Below are positions 8,525 through 16,962 of a stretch of 64,000 bases of DNA, one piece after another (the first letter of the stretch is position 1; every line of letters begins with the position of its first letter). The stretch is taken from assembly GCA_002423105.1 (NCBI GenBank), contig DIUT01000027.1, positions 26,043 to 90,042 on the forward strand. Direction: 5' to 3'. The notes below the pieces were generated by a model. It saw only the letters and a program-made list of their open reading frames with translations, had not been told where the DNA came from and ran no database searches. Source of the DNA: Geobacter sp. UBA6151. GTDB lineage: Bacteria > Desulfobacterota > Desulfuromonadia > Geobacterales > Pseudopelobacteraceae. The translations under genes and the position numbers were made by a program.

Positions 8525-9261
8525 TGCAGGGAGAGATTATCTACGGGATTAACCCGGTACGAGAGGCCTTGCGAGGTAACCGCAAGGCCTTTGAGCTTTT
8601 TGTGCAAGAGAGCGCCACAGACCACCGTATCGGCAAGATGATCGCCATGGCCGAGGAACGGGGCATTGCGGTGCGCCGCCGCGGACGGGAAGATCTGGCA
8701 CGGCTTTCCAATACCAGTCACCACCAGGGAGTGGTGCTGTCAGTGGCTCCATTTGTTTATACAGAACTTGAAGAACTTCTCTCTAACATACAGATATCAG
8801 AAGAAACCTTGTTCTTTCTGCTGCTGGATGGCATTCAGGACCCCCAGAACCTGGGAGCGCTGATCCGCACTGCCGCCTGCGCCGGGGTGCAGGGGGTGAT
8901 TATCCCCAAGGACCGCGCCTGCGGCGTTACCCCGGTGGTGGAAAAAGCCTCGGCCGGTGCGGTGGAAACCGTGCCGGTGGTGCAGGTGACCAACCTTGTC
9001 CACTGCCTGGAGCGGCTCAAACAGGCCGGATGCTGGGCCTTCGGTCTGGCGGGAGAGAGCCGGACCAGTATCTATCAGGCTGATTTCAAAGGAAACCTGG
9101 TGCTGGTCATCGGCGGAGAAGGAGATGGCATACGGCCACTGGTGCGTAAACAATGCGACCATCTGGTGGCCATTCCCCACTACGGCGGGGTTGCATCCTT
9201 AAACGCCTCGGTGGCAGGCGGCGTGGCTTTGTTCGAAGCAGCCCGCCAACGCCAAGGGTAA
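8524..9261 (+). CDS. rlmB: 23S rRNA 2'-O-ribose methyltransferase RlmB (SpoU family)
   Basis: A 245-residue SpoU/TrmH-fold methyltransferase expected to methylate G2251 of 23S rRNA. The N-terminal substrate-binding domain starts with IIYGINPVREAL. The SPOUT motifs are present as DPQNLGALIRTA, VIGGEGDGIRPLV and ASLNASVAGGVALFE, which supply the knotted SAM site. It is translationally coupled to pyrF. The family also contains TrmH-like enzymes with other targets, so the exact nucleotide is by homology. Confidence 0.9.
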   Translation: MQGEIIYGINPVREALRGNRKAFELFVQESATDHRIGKMIAMAEERGIAVRRRGREDLARLSNTSHHQGVVLSVAPFVYTELEELLSNIQISEETLFFLLLDGIQDPQNLGALIRTAACAGVQGVIIPKDRACGVTPVVEKASAGAVETVPVVQVTNLVHCLERLKQAGCWAFGLAGESRTSIYQADFKGNLVLVIGGEGDGIRPLVRKQCDHLVAIPHYGGVASLNASVAGGVALFEAARQRQG

Positions 9262-9266
9262 GCTGT

Positions 9267-10505
9267 ATGACAACGTACCGGACCATCACCTGCCCCCAGT
9301 GCCGCTTTGCCAAAACCGTGCCCGCAGACACCATTCCCGCTGCGGTAACCAGCGTCACCTGCCCTCAATGCGGGACTTCATTTGCCTTGGAAGAGCCGGC
9401 TCTCCCCCCGGCGCCTCCCCCCTCGCCCTCACTCCCGGCAGACCACGGACACAAGGAAGGACGCCATACCCTGAACTTCCACTTCAGCGGTGCTGCCCGG
9501 GAATACTTCGGCATCTGGATCGTCAACACCGTGCTGAAGATTGTCACCTTCGGCATCTATTCAGCCTGGGCCAAGGTACGCAAGCGGCGCTGGTTCTACG
9601 GCAACACCTGGCTCGATGGGCACGCGTTCGAATATCTGGCTGATCCCAAGGCGCTGTTCAAGGGTTGGCTGATCGGCGTCGGCGCACTCATGCTCTACTC
9701 CGCTGCCGGAAAAATCGATCCACTGCTGGCCATTCCGGCAGGTCTCGCCCTGTTCCTGGCCATTCCCTGGGTGATTGTCCGCTCCCGGATGTTCAACAAC
9801 CGCAACTCAAGTCACCGCAACATCAGATTCGGCTTTCGCGCCAATTACCGGGAGGCCTACACCGTTTATGCCTGGCTGCCACTTCTCTCCCTGCTGTCGC
9901 TGGGACTGCTCTATCCCTATACCGTCTACCGTCAGCGTAAATTTCATGTGGAACAGTCGTCCTTCGGCAGCGCTCCACTACGTTTTGATGCTAAAGCGCG
10001 GGACTACTACCGGGTTTACGCGGGAGCCAGTCTCTGGTTTGTACTGATCCTGGGAATCATCGGGGTGGCGGCAACCCTGCTGCTGCAAGGAGCACCGGGG
10101 CTTAAAAATCCTCGTGATCTGCATCTGCTGCTGGGGCCGATGCTGGTGCTGCTCTATATCGGCATGCTGATGCTATCTGTGGTATTCACCGTCTATCTGA
10201 AAGTCCGTCTGGCCAACCTGACCTGGAACGGCACCTGCCTGGGTTCCGGCCGCTTTGCAAGCAGCTTGAGGATACAGGACCTGCTCTGGCTCTACATCAG
10301 CAATCTGGTGGCCATTGCCCTGACCTTAGGCTTGATGATCCCCTGGGCAGCAGTACGTTTGGCACGTTACCGCTGCGCCCACCTGGTCTTTATCCATGAG
10401 GGGCCGTTGGACAATTTTCTGGCCGATGCGCAGGGTAAAAAAGTGGGGGCTGCCGGTGAAGAGCTGGCGGATCTGTTTGATGTTGGCGTGGAGATCGGTC
10501 TGTGA
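9267..10505 (+). CDS. DUF898 (YjgN-like) membrane protein with N-terminal zinc ribbon
   Basis: A 412-residue protein. Residues about 8-35 form an MJ0042-type zinc ribbon with CPQC repeated (CPQCRFAKTV and CPQCGTSFAL). A proline-rich linker follows, then a DUF898 membrane domain with about six to eight helices, including FGIYSAWAKVRKRRWFYGNT, typical of YjgN. ATG 9267 is chosen because the upstream open frame runs into rlmB and because the zinc ribbon begins here. It overlaps the downstream M48 peptidase by 4 nt. DUF898 proteins are often next to such peptidases. The biochemical role is unknown. Confidence 0.85.
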   Translation: MTTYRTITCPQCRFAKTVPADTIPAAVTSVTCPQCGTSFALEEPALPPAPPPSPSLPADHGHKEGRHTLNFHFSGAAREYFGIWIVNTVLKIVTFGIYSAWAKVRKRRWFYGNTWLDGHAFEYLADPKALFKGWLIGVGALMLYSAAGKIDPLLAIPAGLALFLAIPWVIVRSRMFNNRNSSHRNIRFGFRANYREAYTVYAWLPLLSLLSLGLLYPYTVYRQRKFHVEQSSFGSAPLRFDAKARDYYRVYAGASLWFVLILGIIGVAATLLLQGAPGLKNPRDLHLLLGPMLVLLYIGMLMLSVVFTVYLKVRLANLTWNGTCLGSGRFASSLRIQDLLWLYISNLVAIALTLGLMIPWAAVRLARYRCAHLVFIHEGPLDNFLADAQGKKVGAAGEELADLFDVGVEIGL

Positions 10506-11539
10506 AAACCACCAGTGCCGACTATTTTGATGGCCGGTCATCGCTCCGGCATAGCTCAACCGTCACGCTTGACGGCAATCAAGTGCGTATCTGCTTTGAT
10601 GGCCAGGAGTTGCAGTATGACCGTGATCAGGTCCGCCTGAGTGAGGCGGTGGGCTCCATTTCCCGCAGCTTGCACTTTCCGGACGGCGGCGTCTGTGAAC
10701 TGCATGACAATGGTTTTACGGCCTGTTTTGAGCAGAAAGCGGGTGGCAGCAGTCTTTCAGGACGCCTGCACCGCCTGGAAATAAGCCCCGCCTCAGTGGT
10801 TGCATCGCTTGTGCTCTGCATCATGCTGGTTGGTGGTTTCATCCAGTACGGTGTGCCCTGGCTTGCCAAGCGCGCTGCCTTTGCACTCCCTCCAGTAATG
10901 GAAGAACGATTAGACCGGGAAAGCCTTGAATTACTGGATCGTTTTCTGGTGAAGCCTTCAACCCTGCCCCCTGAAAAACGGCACGCGGTTATGCGGCTCT
11001 TCAAACAGGTACAGAGTGGTTTTCCCACTGATTTTCCCTACCGGCTGGAGTTTCGCCACGGCGCAAAACTGGGGGCAAATGCCCTGGCCTTACCCGGCGG
11101 CACGATTATGCTGACCGATGAACTGGTGGAACTGGCTGACAATGACCAGGCGTTGATGGCAGTGCTGGCCCACGAGCTGACCCATATCCGCAACCGCCAT
11201 GCCCTGCGCGGCCTGCTGCAAAGCTCAGCCAGCGCGGTAATTCTGGCTTCCGTTACCGGTGATATCACCTCCATTACCGCCATTGCCGCCACCCTGCCCG
11301 CCATGCTGGCCGAGGCGCGCTACTCCCGCGATTTTGAACGGGAGGCCGACGACGGCGCAATACAATGGCTCCATTCACAACACCTGCCAACCAAACCCTA
11401 CGCAGAACTGCTGGCGAAACTTCAGGCCCAGTTGACCGTAAAAAGCGGTGCCCCCCCGGAAAAAGAGGGCGTACGCAACTATCTTTCCACCCATCCCGAT
11501 ACCGCAGAGCGGATCAGAAGGATTATCAGGACACCATGA
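10502..11539 (+). CDS. membrane-anchored M48 family metallopeptidase
   Basis: A 345-residue protein starting with GTG inside the end of the DUF898 gene. A cytoplasmic N-terminal part of about 100 residues is followed by one membrane helix (VVASLVLCIMLVGGFIQYGV), then a peptidase domain with the zinc motif HELTH at 224-228 and the third-ligand region YSRDFEREADDGA. M48 enzymes such as HtpX and Oma1/BepA act on membrane or envelope proteins. The pairing with DUF898 suggests a joint envelope-quality function, which is inferred. Confidence 0.87.
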   Translation: MKTTSADYFDGRSSLRHSSTVTLDGNQVRICFDGQELQYDRDQVRLSEAVGSISRSLHFPDGGVCELHDNGFTACFEQKAGGSSLSGRLHRLEISPASVVASLVLCIMLVGGFIQYGVPWLAKRAAFALPPVMEERLDRESLELLDRFLVKPSTLPPEKRHAVMRLFKQVQSGFPTDFPYRLEFRHGAKLGANALALPGGTIMLTDELVELADNDQALMAVLAHELTHIRNRHALRGLLQSSASAVILASVTGDITSITAIAATLPAMLAEARYSRDFEREADDGAIQWLHSQHLPTKPYAELLAKLQAQLTVKSGAPPEKEGVRNYLSTHPDTAERIRRIIRTP

Positions 11540-12981
11540 AAAAGCCCCAAACAACCAAGCCCTTGGCTGCCAAAGCCAAACCGCCACGCCATCCGGTGGG
11601 CAAGCCGGAAACTGTCGGCCAGATCCGCAAAGGCCAAACCCTCGAAGTGACCGTGGATACGCTGGACCGCGAAGGGATCGGTCTGGCAACCACCGGCATG
11701 CGCAAGCTGCTGATACCGGGAGCGTTGCCGGGAGACCGTTGCCTGGCAAAGGTCGATCATATCGGTAAGACCGCCGATCACCTGCGGGTGCTGAAACTGC
11801 TGGAGCCTTCAGCACTACGCAGCAAAAGCCGCGCCTGTAAAGATGCGGTTGCCTGTCTGGGCTGCCCGCTGATCGGCATGCGTTACGAGGAACAGTTGCG
11901 CTGGAAACACGATCTGGTGCGTTCGGAAATCGGTGCGTACGCCTCGCTGGCTGCAGTCGTGGTGCATCCTCCCCTCGCCCCTGAACGCCGCCTGCAGTAC
12001 CGCACCACCGCCAAGCTGGCGGTGGCCGGTGGCCATAGCGACCCGTTCATCGGTATCTATCGCCGGGCCAGCCATGACGTGGTTGATCTGGGGGACTGCC
12101 CACTGCACCACCCCCTGATCAACCGGGTTATCGCCATTGTGCGGGAAGGGATCAGAAAATCCAGGGTGCCGATCTTTCACCCGGAACGGGAAACCGGCCT
12201 GTTGCGCTATCTGGTGGTGCGGGTTTCGGAAAGCACGCAGCAGGTGATGGTCACCTTTGTCACGGCCCGCCGTTCCTTTAACGAAATCCATCACCTGGGA
12301 AAATACCTGCAGGAAAAACTGCCCCAGGTAACCGTTGTCTGTCAGAACGTGAACAGCAGTGAGGGGAACGTCATTTTCGGCCCCCATGATCATTTTCTGA
12401 CCAAGCAGCAGACGGTACAGGAACAGATCGGCGGTGTGGAGATGCTGATCTCGCCCCGTTCATTCCTGCAGGCCCAGCATGACGGGGCCCGGCTTTTGTA
12501 CGCACAGGTACGGGAATGGGCCGGAGAGCTCAAAAACGGCGCGGTGCTTGATCTGTACTGCGGCATCGGCGGCATCGCCTTGACCCTTGCCCCGCTGGCG
12601 GCGCGGGTGGTTGGTGTGGAAGTCAGTAAAGAGGCGGTTGCCGATGCCGGGCGCAACGCCCGCCTGAACCGGGCAGGCAACTGCCGCTTCGAGGCTGCCG
12701 ACGCCCTGGAGGCATTGGAAGAACTTGCCGATGATGGTGAGCGGTTCGACCTGGTGGTGCTAAACCCGCCCCGTAAAGGATGTGACCGGGAAGTGCTGGA
12801 GCGGGTGGCAGCCTTGACTCCGGCGCGGATCATCTACGTTTCCTGCTCACCCCAGACCCTGGCCCGTGACCTTGATATCCTCTCCCGCATGGGATACGTC
12901 TGCCGTCAGGTGCAGCCGGTGGATATGTTTCCCCAGACCCCCCATGTGGAAAATGTGGCGCTGCTGGAACGGCAGCAATAA
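11536..12981 (+). CDS. rlmD: 23S rRNA (uracil-5-)-methyltransferase RlmD (RumA/TrmA family)
   Basis: A 481-residue enzyme. An N-terminal TRAM domain (about 30-85, with TLDREGIGLA) is followed by a Fe-S site with Cys101, Cys107 and Cys110 (CKDAVACLGC) and a likely fourth Cys in LGDCPLHH. Next comes a Rossmann methyltransferase with DLYCGIGGIALTLA, LNPPRKGC and the nucleophile Cys437 in YVSCSPQTLARDL. It makes m5U in 23S rRNA, with U1939 as the known RlmD target. The start overlaps the previous stop (ATGA). The upstream in-frame start at 11365 lies inside the peptidase gene and is rejected. Confidence 0.92.
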   Translation: MKKPQTTKPLAAKAKPPRHPVGKPETVGQIRKGQTLEVTVDTLDREGIGLATTGMRKLLIPGALPGDRCLAKVDHIGKTADHLRVLKLLEPSALRSKSRACKDAVACLGCPLIGMRYEEQLRWKHDLVRSEIGAYASLAAVVVHPPLAPERRLQYRTTAKLAVAGGHSDPFIGIYRRASHDVVDLGDCPLHHPLINRVIAIVREGIRKSRVPIFHPERETGLLRYLVVRVSESTQQVMVTFVTARRSFNEIHHLGKYLQEKLPQVTVVCQNVNSSEGNVIFGPHDHFLTKQQTVQEQIGGVEMLISPRSFLQAQHDGARLLYAQVREWAGELKNGAVLDLYCGIGGIALTLAPLAARVVGVEVSKEAVADAGRNARLNRAGNCRFEAADALEALEELADDGERFDLVVLNPPRKGCDREVLERVAALTPARIIYVSCSPQTLARDLDILSRMGYVCRQVQPVDMFPQTPHVENVALLERQQ

Positions 12982-12994
12982 GCGGCAATACTGC

Positions 12995-13019
12995 AAGGGC
13001 GGCCGAGACGGTCGCCCTT
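12995..13019. terminator. bidirectional hairpin between rlmD and yjbQ
   Basis: AAGGGCGGCC pairs with GGTCGCCCTT (one mismatch) around a five-base loop in the short gap between two convergent genes, overlapping the yjbQ stop. There is no long T-run, so termination strength is uncertain. Confidence 0.4.
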
Positions 13020-13434
13020 ACTCGCCAATAATCTTGACCAGCACCCGCTTTTTCCGCTTGCCGTCAAACTCACCGTAGAAAATCTGCTCCCACGGTCCCA
13101 GATCCAGCTTACCGCCGGTAACCGCCACCACCACCTCCCGCCCCATGATGGTCCGTTTCAGATGGGCATCACCGTTATCCTCAAAGCCGTTGTGGCGATA
13201 GCGGGAGTGAGGCTTTTCCGGAGCAAGCTGCTCCAACCACTGTTCAAAATCATGGTGCAGGCCGGATTCGTCATCGTTGATGAAGACGCTGGCCGTGATA
13301 TGCATGGCGTTGCATAACAAGAGCCCCTCCCGGACACCGCTTTCCTTCAGGCAGGAAGCGATATGGGACGTAATGTTGATGAATTCGCGGCGCTGTGATG
13401 TTTCAAACCACAGTTCGTGACGATGGGATTTCAT
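13018..13434 (-). CDS. yjbQ: YjbQ/UPF0047 family protein
   Basis: A 138-residue protein of the compact YjbQ (secondary thiamine-phosphate synthase) family. Conserved stretches are GLLLCNAMHITASVFIN, HDFEQWLEQLAP, NGDAHLKRTIMG and GPWEQIFYGEFDG, the histidines and glutamate marking the presumed active site. Family members show weak thiamine-phosphate synthase activity in E. coli, and the true role is unsettled. ATG 13434 follows GGAGGG. A GTG five codons upstream lies on the ribosome-binding site and is rejected. Confidence 0.85.
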   Translation of the reverse strand: MKSHRHELWFETSQRREFINITSHIASCLKESGVREGLLLCNAMHITASVFINDDESGLHHDFEQWLEQLAPEKPHSRYRHNGFEDNGDAHLKRTIMGREVVVAVTGGKLDLGPWEQIFYGEFDGKRKKRVLVKIIGE

Positions 13435-13464
13435 GGCGTGCCCCTCCACAGGCTGGTGATAGCT

Positions 13465-13935
13465 TCAAACAGTATCAAGAGCACCGGTCTGACGCAGCGC
13501 CTCGTACAGCACCACGGCCACGGCGTTGGACAGGTTCAGACTGCGTACCTTGCCGGGCATCGGCACGGTCAGGCAGCGCTCCGGGTTGGCATCCAGCAGT
13601 TCCCGGGGCAGACCGGCGGTCTCCTTACCAAACACCAGAAAATCACCCGGCTGATAGAGCTCCTCACAATAACAGCTTGTTTCCGCCCTGGTGGTAAGGT
13701 ACCAGAAACGACGCTGCGGATAGCCGACATACAGTTCGTCAAGGCTCTCCCAGCGATGCAGGTCTACCTTGTCCCAGTAATCGAGCCCGGCCCGCTTCAG
13801 ATAGCGATCGTCAAGTGAAAAGCCCAGCTTGCCCACCAGGTGTAACGACGCGCCGGTGGCGGCGCAGAGCCTGGCTATGTTGCCGGTATTGGGTGGTATT
13901 TCAGGTTCAATCAACACTATATGGAACTGGTTCAT
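13465..13935 (-). CDS. trmL: tRNA (cytidine/uridine-34 2'-O)-methyltransferase TrmL
   Basis: A 156-residue minimal SPOUT methyltransferase that modifies the wobble base of tRNA-Leu. Diagnostic segments are LIEPEIPPNTGNIARLCAAT at the N-terminus, LVFGKETAGLPRELL and the C-terminal RSLNLSNAVAVVLYEALRQ knot. The start at 13935 (MNQFHIVLI) matches the family N-terminus better than the 13953 alternative. It is divergent from serA, with about 100 bp between starts, and is probably followed by yjbQ in the same transcript. Confidence 0.92.
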   Translation of the reverse strand: MNQFHIVLIEPEIPPNTGNIARLCAATGASLHLVGKLGFSLDDRYLKRAGLDYWDKVDLHRWESLDELYVGYPQRRFWYLTTRAETSCYCEELYQPGDFLVFGKETAGLPRELLDANPERCLTVPMPGKVRSLNLSNAVAVVLYEALRQTGALDTV

Positions 13936-13969
13936 GGCTTGCGTATACCACAAACAAGCGTCGGTCGGC

Positions 13970-13998
13970 TTGCATTTTTTGAGCGTGGCCGCTAGTAT
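13970..13998 (+). promoter_or_regulatory. predicted sigma-70 promoter for serA
   Basis: TTGCAT (13970-13975) and TAGTAT (13993-13998) are spaced by exactly 17 bases and lie about 35 nt before the serA ATG, which has a GAGG just upstream. It is divergent from trmL. Confidence 0.5.
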
Positions 13999-14033
13999 GG
14001 CGAATTCAAAATCCTATAACGAAAGAGGATGCC

Positions 14034-15638
14034 ATGAAGATAATCGTTACCGATGAGGTCGCTGCGGAAGGATTGGAACTTCTGAAACAGGACCCACGCG
14101 TGAAGATGGATGTCCGCTTGGGCCTGAAAAAGGAAGAACTGCTTGCCCTGATCGGTGAGTATGAAGTGATCATTACCCGCAGCGGCACCACGGTTGACCG
14201 TGCCCTGCTGGATGCGGCGAAGAAGTTGAAGATGGTAGCCCGGGCAGGCGTGGGAATCGACAACGTGGATGTTGATTATGCCAGTTCCAAAGGGGTGATT
14301 GTGGTCAACGCCCCCTTCGGCAATACCAACAGCGCCGCCGAACATACCATGGCGCTGTTGCTGGCGGCCTGCCGCAATGTGACCGTTGCCAACGGGTCGC
14401 TGAAGTCCGGCGAATGGAAGCGTGCCCCCTTTACCGGGGTGGAACTGAAGGGCAAGATCGCCGGGGTGATCGGCCTGGGCAAGGTGGGTGGCCGGGTGGC
14501 TACCCGCCTGAAGGCCTTTGAATGCGACGTGCTGGCCTGCGATCCCTACATTGCGGTCAAGCGCGCCCACGACCTGGGGGTCAAGCTGGTTTCCCATGAT
14601 GAAATCTACAAAAACTGCGACATTATCACCGTGCACACGCCGCTGACCGATGAGACCAACGGTATGATCGGTGCCCGTGAGTTCGGGTTGATGAAGGACG
14701 GCGTGATCGTCCTGAACGTGGCCCGTGGCGGCATTATTGATGAGCAGGCCATGCTGGACAATCTGAACAGCGGCAAGGTGTCGCTGGCGGCTTTTGACGT
14801 CTGGAGCGAAGAACCACCGAAAACAGAGGTGCTGCAAGGGCTGATTGGCCACCCCAAATTGACGGTCACACCCCACCTGGGCGCCAATACTGCCGAAGCT
14901 CAGATCAACGTTGCCGTGGATGTCTCCAAGGAAATTCTCAACTATCTGGATGAAAAGCCGCTGGAAAACGCCGTGAACATCCCCCGTTTCGATCTGGCGC
15001 TCATGGATCAGATGCGTCCGTTCCTCAATCTGGTGAATGTCATGTGCGATTTCGGCGTCCAGCTTCTGGATGGCCACCCCGGGAAACTGGTCTTCAATTA
15101 TGCCGGCGCCATTGCCCATTATGACTGCTCACCGTTGACGGTCTGCGGTCTGGCCGCCCTGCTGGGCCATGTGGTGGATCAGGATGTCAATATGGTGAAC
15201 GCCTCCCTGATCGCCGAGCAGATGGGAATTGTGGTTGAAGAAACCAAATCCACCCACGCCGATGCCTTTTCCAACCTGATCACCCTTACCGCCGAAGCCG
15301 AGGGCGGCAAGAAGCGCACCATTGCCGGCACCCTGTTTGAGGGAGCGCCGAGAATCGTGCGCTTACGTGACTACGCCATGGACTTCACCCCGGAAGAGCA
15401 TATGCTGCTGATGCACTACGGCGACCGTCCGGGCATGATCGGCAAGATCGGCACCATCATGGGCCAGCATGAGATCAATATTGCCTCCATGAACCTGGGC
15501 CGCAACGAGAAGCGGGGAGAAGCGATGGTCATCCTTTCCCTTGATTCCGCCGCCCCTCCGGAAGTGCTTGAGGAGATCCGCCAGGCAACGGACGCCACCT
15601 TTATCAAGGCCATCAACATGCCGTCCGCACGGCGGTAA
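14034..15638 (+). CDS. serA: D-3-phosphoglycerate dehydrogenase
   Basis: A 534-residue long-form enzyme for the first step of serine synthesis (3-phosphoglycerate to 3-phosphohydroxypyruvate). The substrate domain has RAGVGIDNVDV. The NAD domain has GVIGLGKVGGRVATRLKAF. The catalytic Arg/Glu/His lie in NVARGGIIDEQA and the PHLGANTAEAQ stretch. An intervening allosteric domain and a C-terminal ACT domain (DRPGMIGKIGTIMGQHEINI) follow, as in enzymes with serine feedback. It has its own predicted promoter and is probably cotranscribed with rph, 14 nt downstream. Confidence 0.95.
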   Translation: MKIIVTDEVAAEGLELLKQDPRVKMDVRLGLKKEELLALIGEYEVIITRSGTTVDRALLDAAKKLKMVARAGVGIDNVDVDYASSKGVIVVNAPFGNTNSAAEHTMALLLAACRNVTVANGSLKSGEWKRAPFTGVELKGKIAGVIGLGKVGGRVATRLKAFECDVLACDPYIAVKRAHDLGVKLVSHDEIYKNCDIITVHTPLTDETNGMIGAREFGLMKDGVIVLNVARGGIIDEQAMLDNLNSGKVSLAAFDVWSEEPPKTEVLQGLIGHPKLTVTPHLGANTAEAQINVAVDVSKEILNYLDEKPLENAVNIPRFDLALMDQMRPFLNLVNVMCDFGVQLLDGHPGKLVFNYAGAIAHYDCSPLTVCGLAALLGHVVDQDVNMVNASLIAEQMGIVVEETKSTHADAFSNLITLTAEAEGGKKRTIAGTLFEGAPRIVRLRDYAMDFTPEEHMLLMHYGDRPGMIGKIGTIMGQHEINIASMNLGRNEKRGEAMVILSLDSAAPPEVLEEIRQATDATFIKAINMPSARR

Positions 15639-15652
15639 CCCAAGGAAACTAC

Positions 15653-16369
15653 ATGCCAAGAACTGAACGACAGAACGACCAGTTGCGCCAGGTAGTGCTT
15701 ACCCGGCATTTCATAAAGCATCCCGAAGGATCGGTGCTGGTGGAGTTCGGCGATACCCGGGTAATCTGCACCGCCTCGGTGGAGGAAAGCGTCCCTCCCT
15801 TTCTGCGAGGCAAGGGAACCGGCTGGGTCACCGCCGAATACTCCATGCTGCCCAGAGCTACCCACACCCGCTCATCACGGGAGGCGGCCAAGGGCAAGCA
15901 GTCCGGTCGCACCCTGGAGATCCAGCGCCTGATCGGTCGTTCGTTGCGGGCGGTCACTGATATGGCAAAACTGGGTGAGCGGACCATCTACATTGACTGT
16001 GACGTGATCCAGGCCGATGGCGGCACCCGCACCGCTTCCATAACCGGCGCCTGGGTGGCACTGGCCGATGCGGTAAATACCCTGCTGAAGCAGGGCAGAA
16101 TTGCCCAAAATCCTCTCAAAGAGGCGGTTGCCGCCGTCAGTGTCGGCATCCTGGACGGCGAAGCGCTGCTTGATCTGGACTACCCGGAGGATTCCAGTGC
16201 CGAAGTAGATATGAACTTCGTCATGACTTCATCGGGCCGTTTCGTGGAAGTACAGGGCACTGCCGAGGCGGAGCCGTTCACCATTGCCCAGATGGATGCC
16301 ATGCGCTCCCTGGCCATGTCCGGCATCAGCCGTCTTTTTGAAATCCAGCAGGAATCAATGAAGCCATGA
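15653..16369 (+). CDS. rph: ribonuclease PH
   Basis: A 238-residue phosphorolytic 3'-5' exoribonuclease that trims tRNA 3' ends. It is full length, with the family features KHPEGSVLVEFGDTRVICTA, GKGTGWVTAEYSMLPRAT, RTLEIQRLIGRSLRA and CDVIQADGGTRTASITGA. The stop overlaps the rdgB start (ATGA), a very common rph-rdgB pairing in bacteria. Confidence 0.95.
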   Translation: MPRTERQNDQLRQVVLTRHFIKHPEGSVLVEFGDTRVICTASVEESVPPFLRGKGTGWVTAEYSMLPRATHTRSSREAAKGKQSGRTLEIQRLIGRSLRAVTDMAKLGERTIYIDCDVIQADGGTRTASITGAWVALADAVNTLLKQGRIAQNPLKEAVAAVSVGILDGEALLDLDYPEDSSAEVDMNFVMTSSGRFVEVQGTAEAEPFTIAQMDAMRSLAMSGISRLFEIQQESMKP

Positions 16370-16962
16370 AACAGTTGCTGGTGGCAACCCGTAACCGGGG
16401 CAAGATGAAAGAGATCGGCGCGTACCTTGGTGGATGTGTGGAGGAACTGCTCTGTCTTGCCGATATGCCCGATCTGCCGGATACGGTGGAGGACGGGGAT
16501 ACCTTTGCCGAAAACTCCCTGAAAAAAGCTCGTGAGGCATCTGTTGCCACCGGCCTGCCGGTGATTGCCGACGATTCCGGCCTGACCGTTGACATCCTTG
16601 GTGGACAGCCGGGGGTGATCTCGGCCCGCTATGCCGGTGAACAGGGCAACGACGCTGCCAACAACAGCAAGCTGTTGCGGGAACTGGCCGGTATTCCGCC
16701 GGAAAAACGCTCTGCCGCTTTTGTCTGCGTCCTGGCATTTGTACATCCCAATGGTTGCGAAAAGCTGTTTGAAGGCCGGATCGAAGGCCGCATACTGGAA
16801 GCTCCACGCGGTGATGGCGGCTTTGGCTATGATCCGCTACTGCTGATTGAGGACCATGATGCCACCATGGCAGAGCTGTCAGTGGAGGAGAAAAACCGGA
16901 TCAGCCACCGTGGCCAGGCTCTGTGCAGCTTCAGGGCATTTTTGCAGGAGTCCGGCTGGTGA
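16366..16962 (+). CDS. rdgB: XTP/dITP diphosphatase (Ham1/RdgB)
   Basis: A 198-residue house-cleaning pyrophosphatase that hydrolyses dITP, ITP and XTP to keep them out of nucleic acids. The family motifs are VATRNRGKMKEI at the N-terminus, ENSLKKAREAS, IADDSGLTVDIL, GVISARYAGEQGND, GDGGFGYDPLL and ISHRGQAL. It is coupled to rph by a 4-nt overlap. The following permease start (GTG) overlaps its stop. Confidence 0.95.
   Translation: MKQLLVATRNRGKMKEIGAYLGGCVEELLCLADMPDLPDTVEDGDTFAENSLKKAREASVATGLPVIADDSGLTVDILGGQPGVISARYAGEQGNDAANNSKLLRELAGIPPEKRSAAFVCVLAFVHPNGCEKLFEGRIEGRILEAPRGDGGFGYDPLLLIEDHDATMAELSVEEKNRISHRGQALCSFRAFLQESGW

Noticed and set aside
9153..9266. Upstream extension of the DUF898 protein to 9153
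   Set aside because: The extra 38 residues would overlap the end of rlmB. ATG 9267 directly precedes the zinc-ribbon start.
13992..15119. Long minus-strand open frame (375 codons) opposite serA
   Set aside because: It is antisense to a clear SerA with all motifs. Its translation is rich in His, Gln and Gly and matches no family, as expected of a shadow frame in GC-rich DNA.
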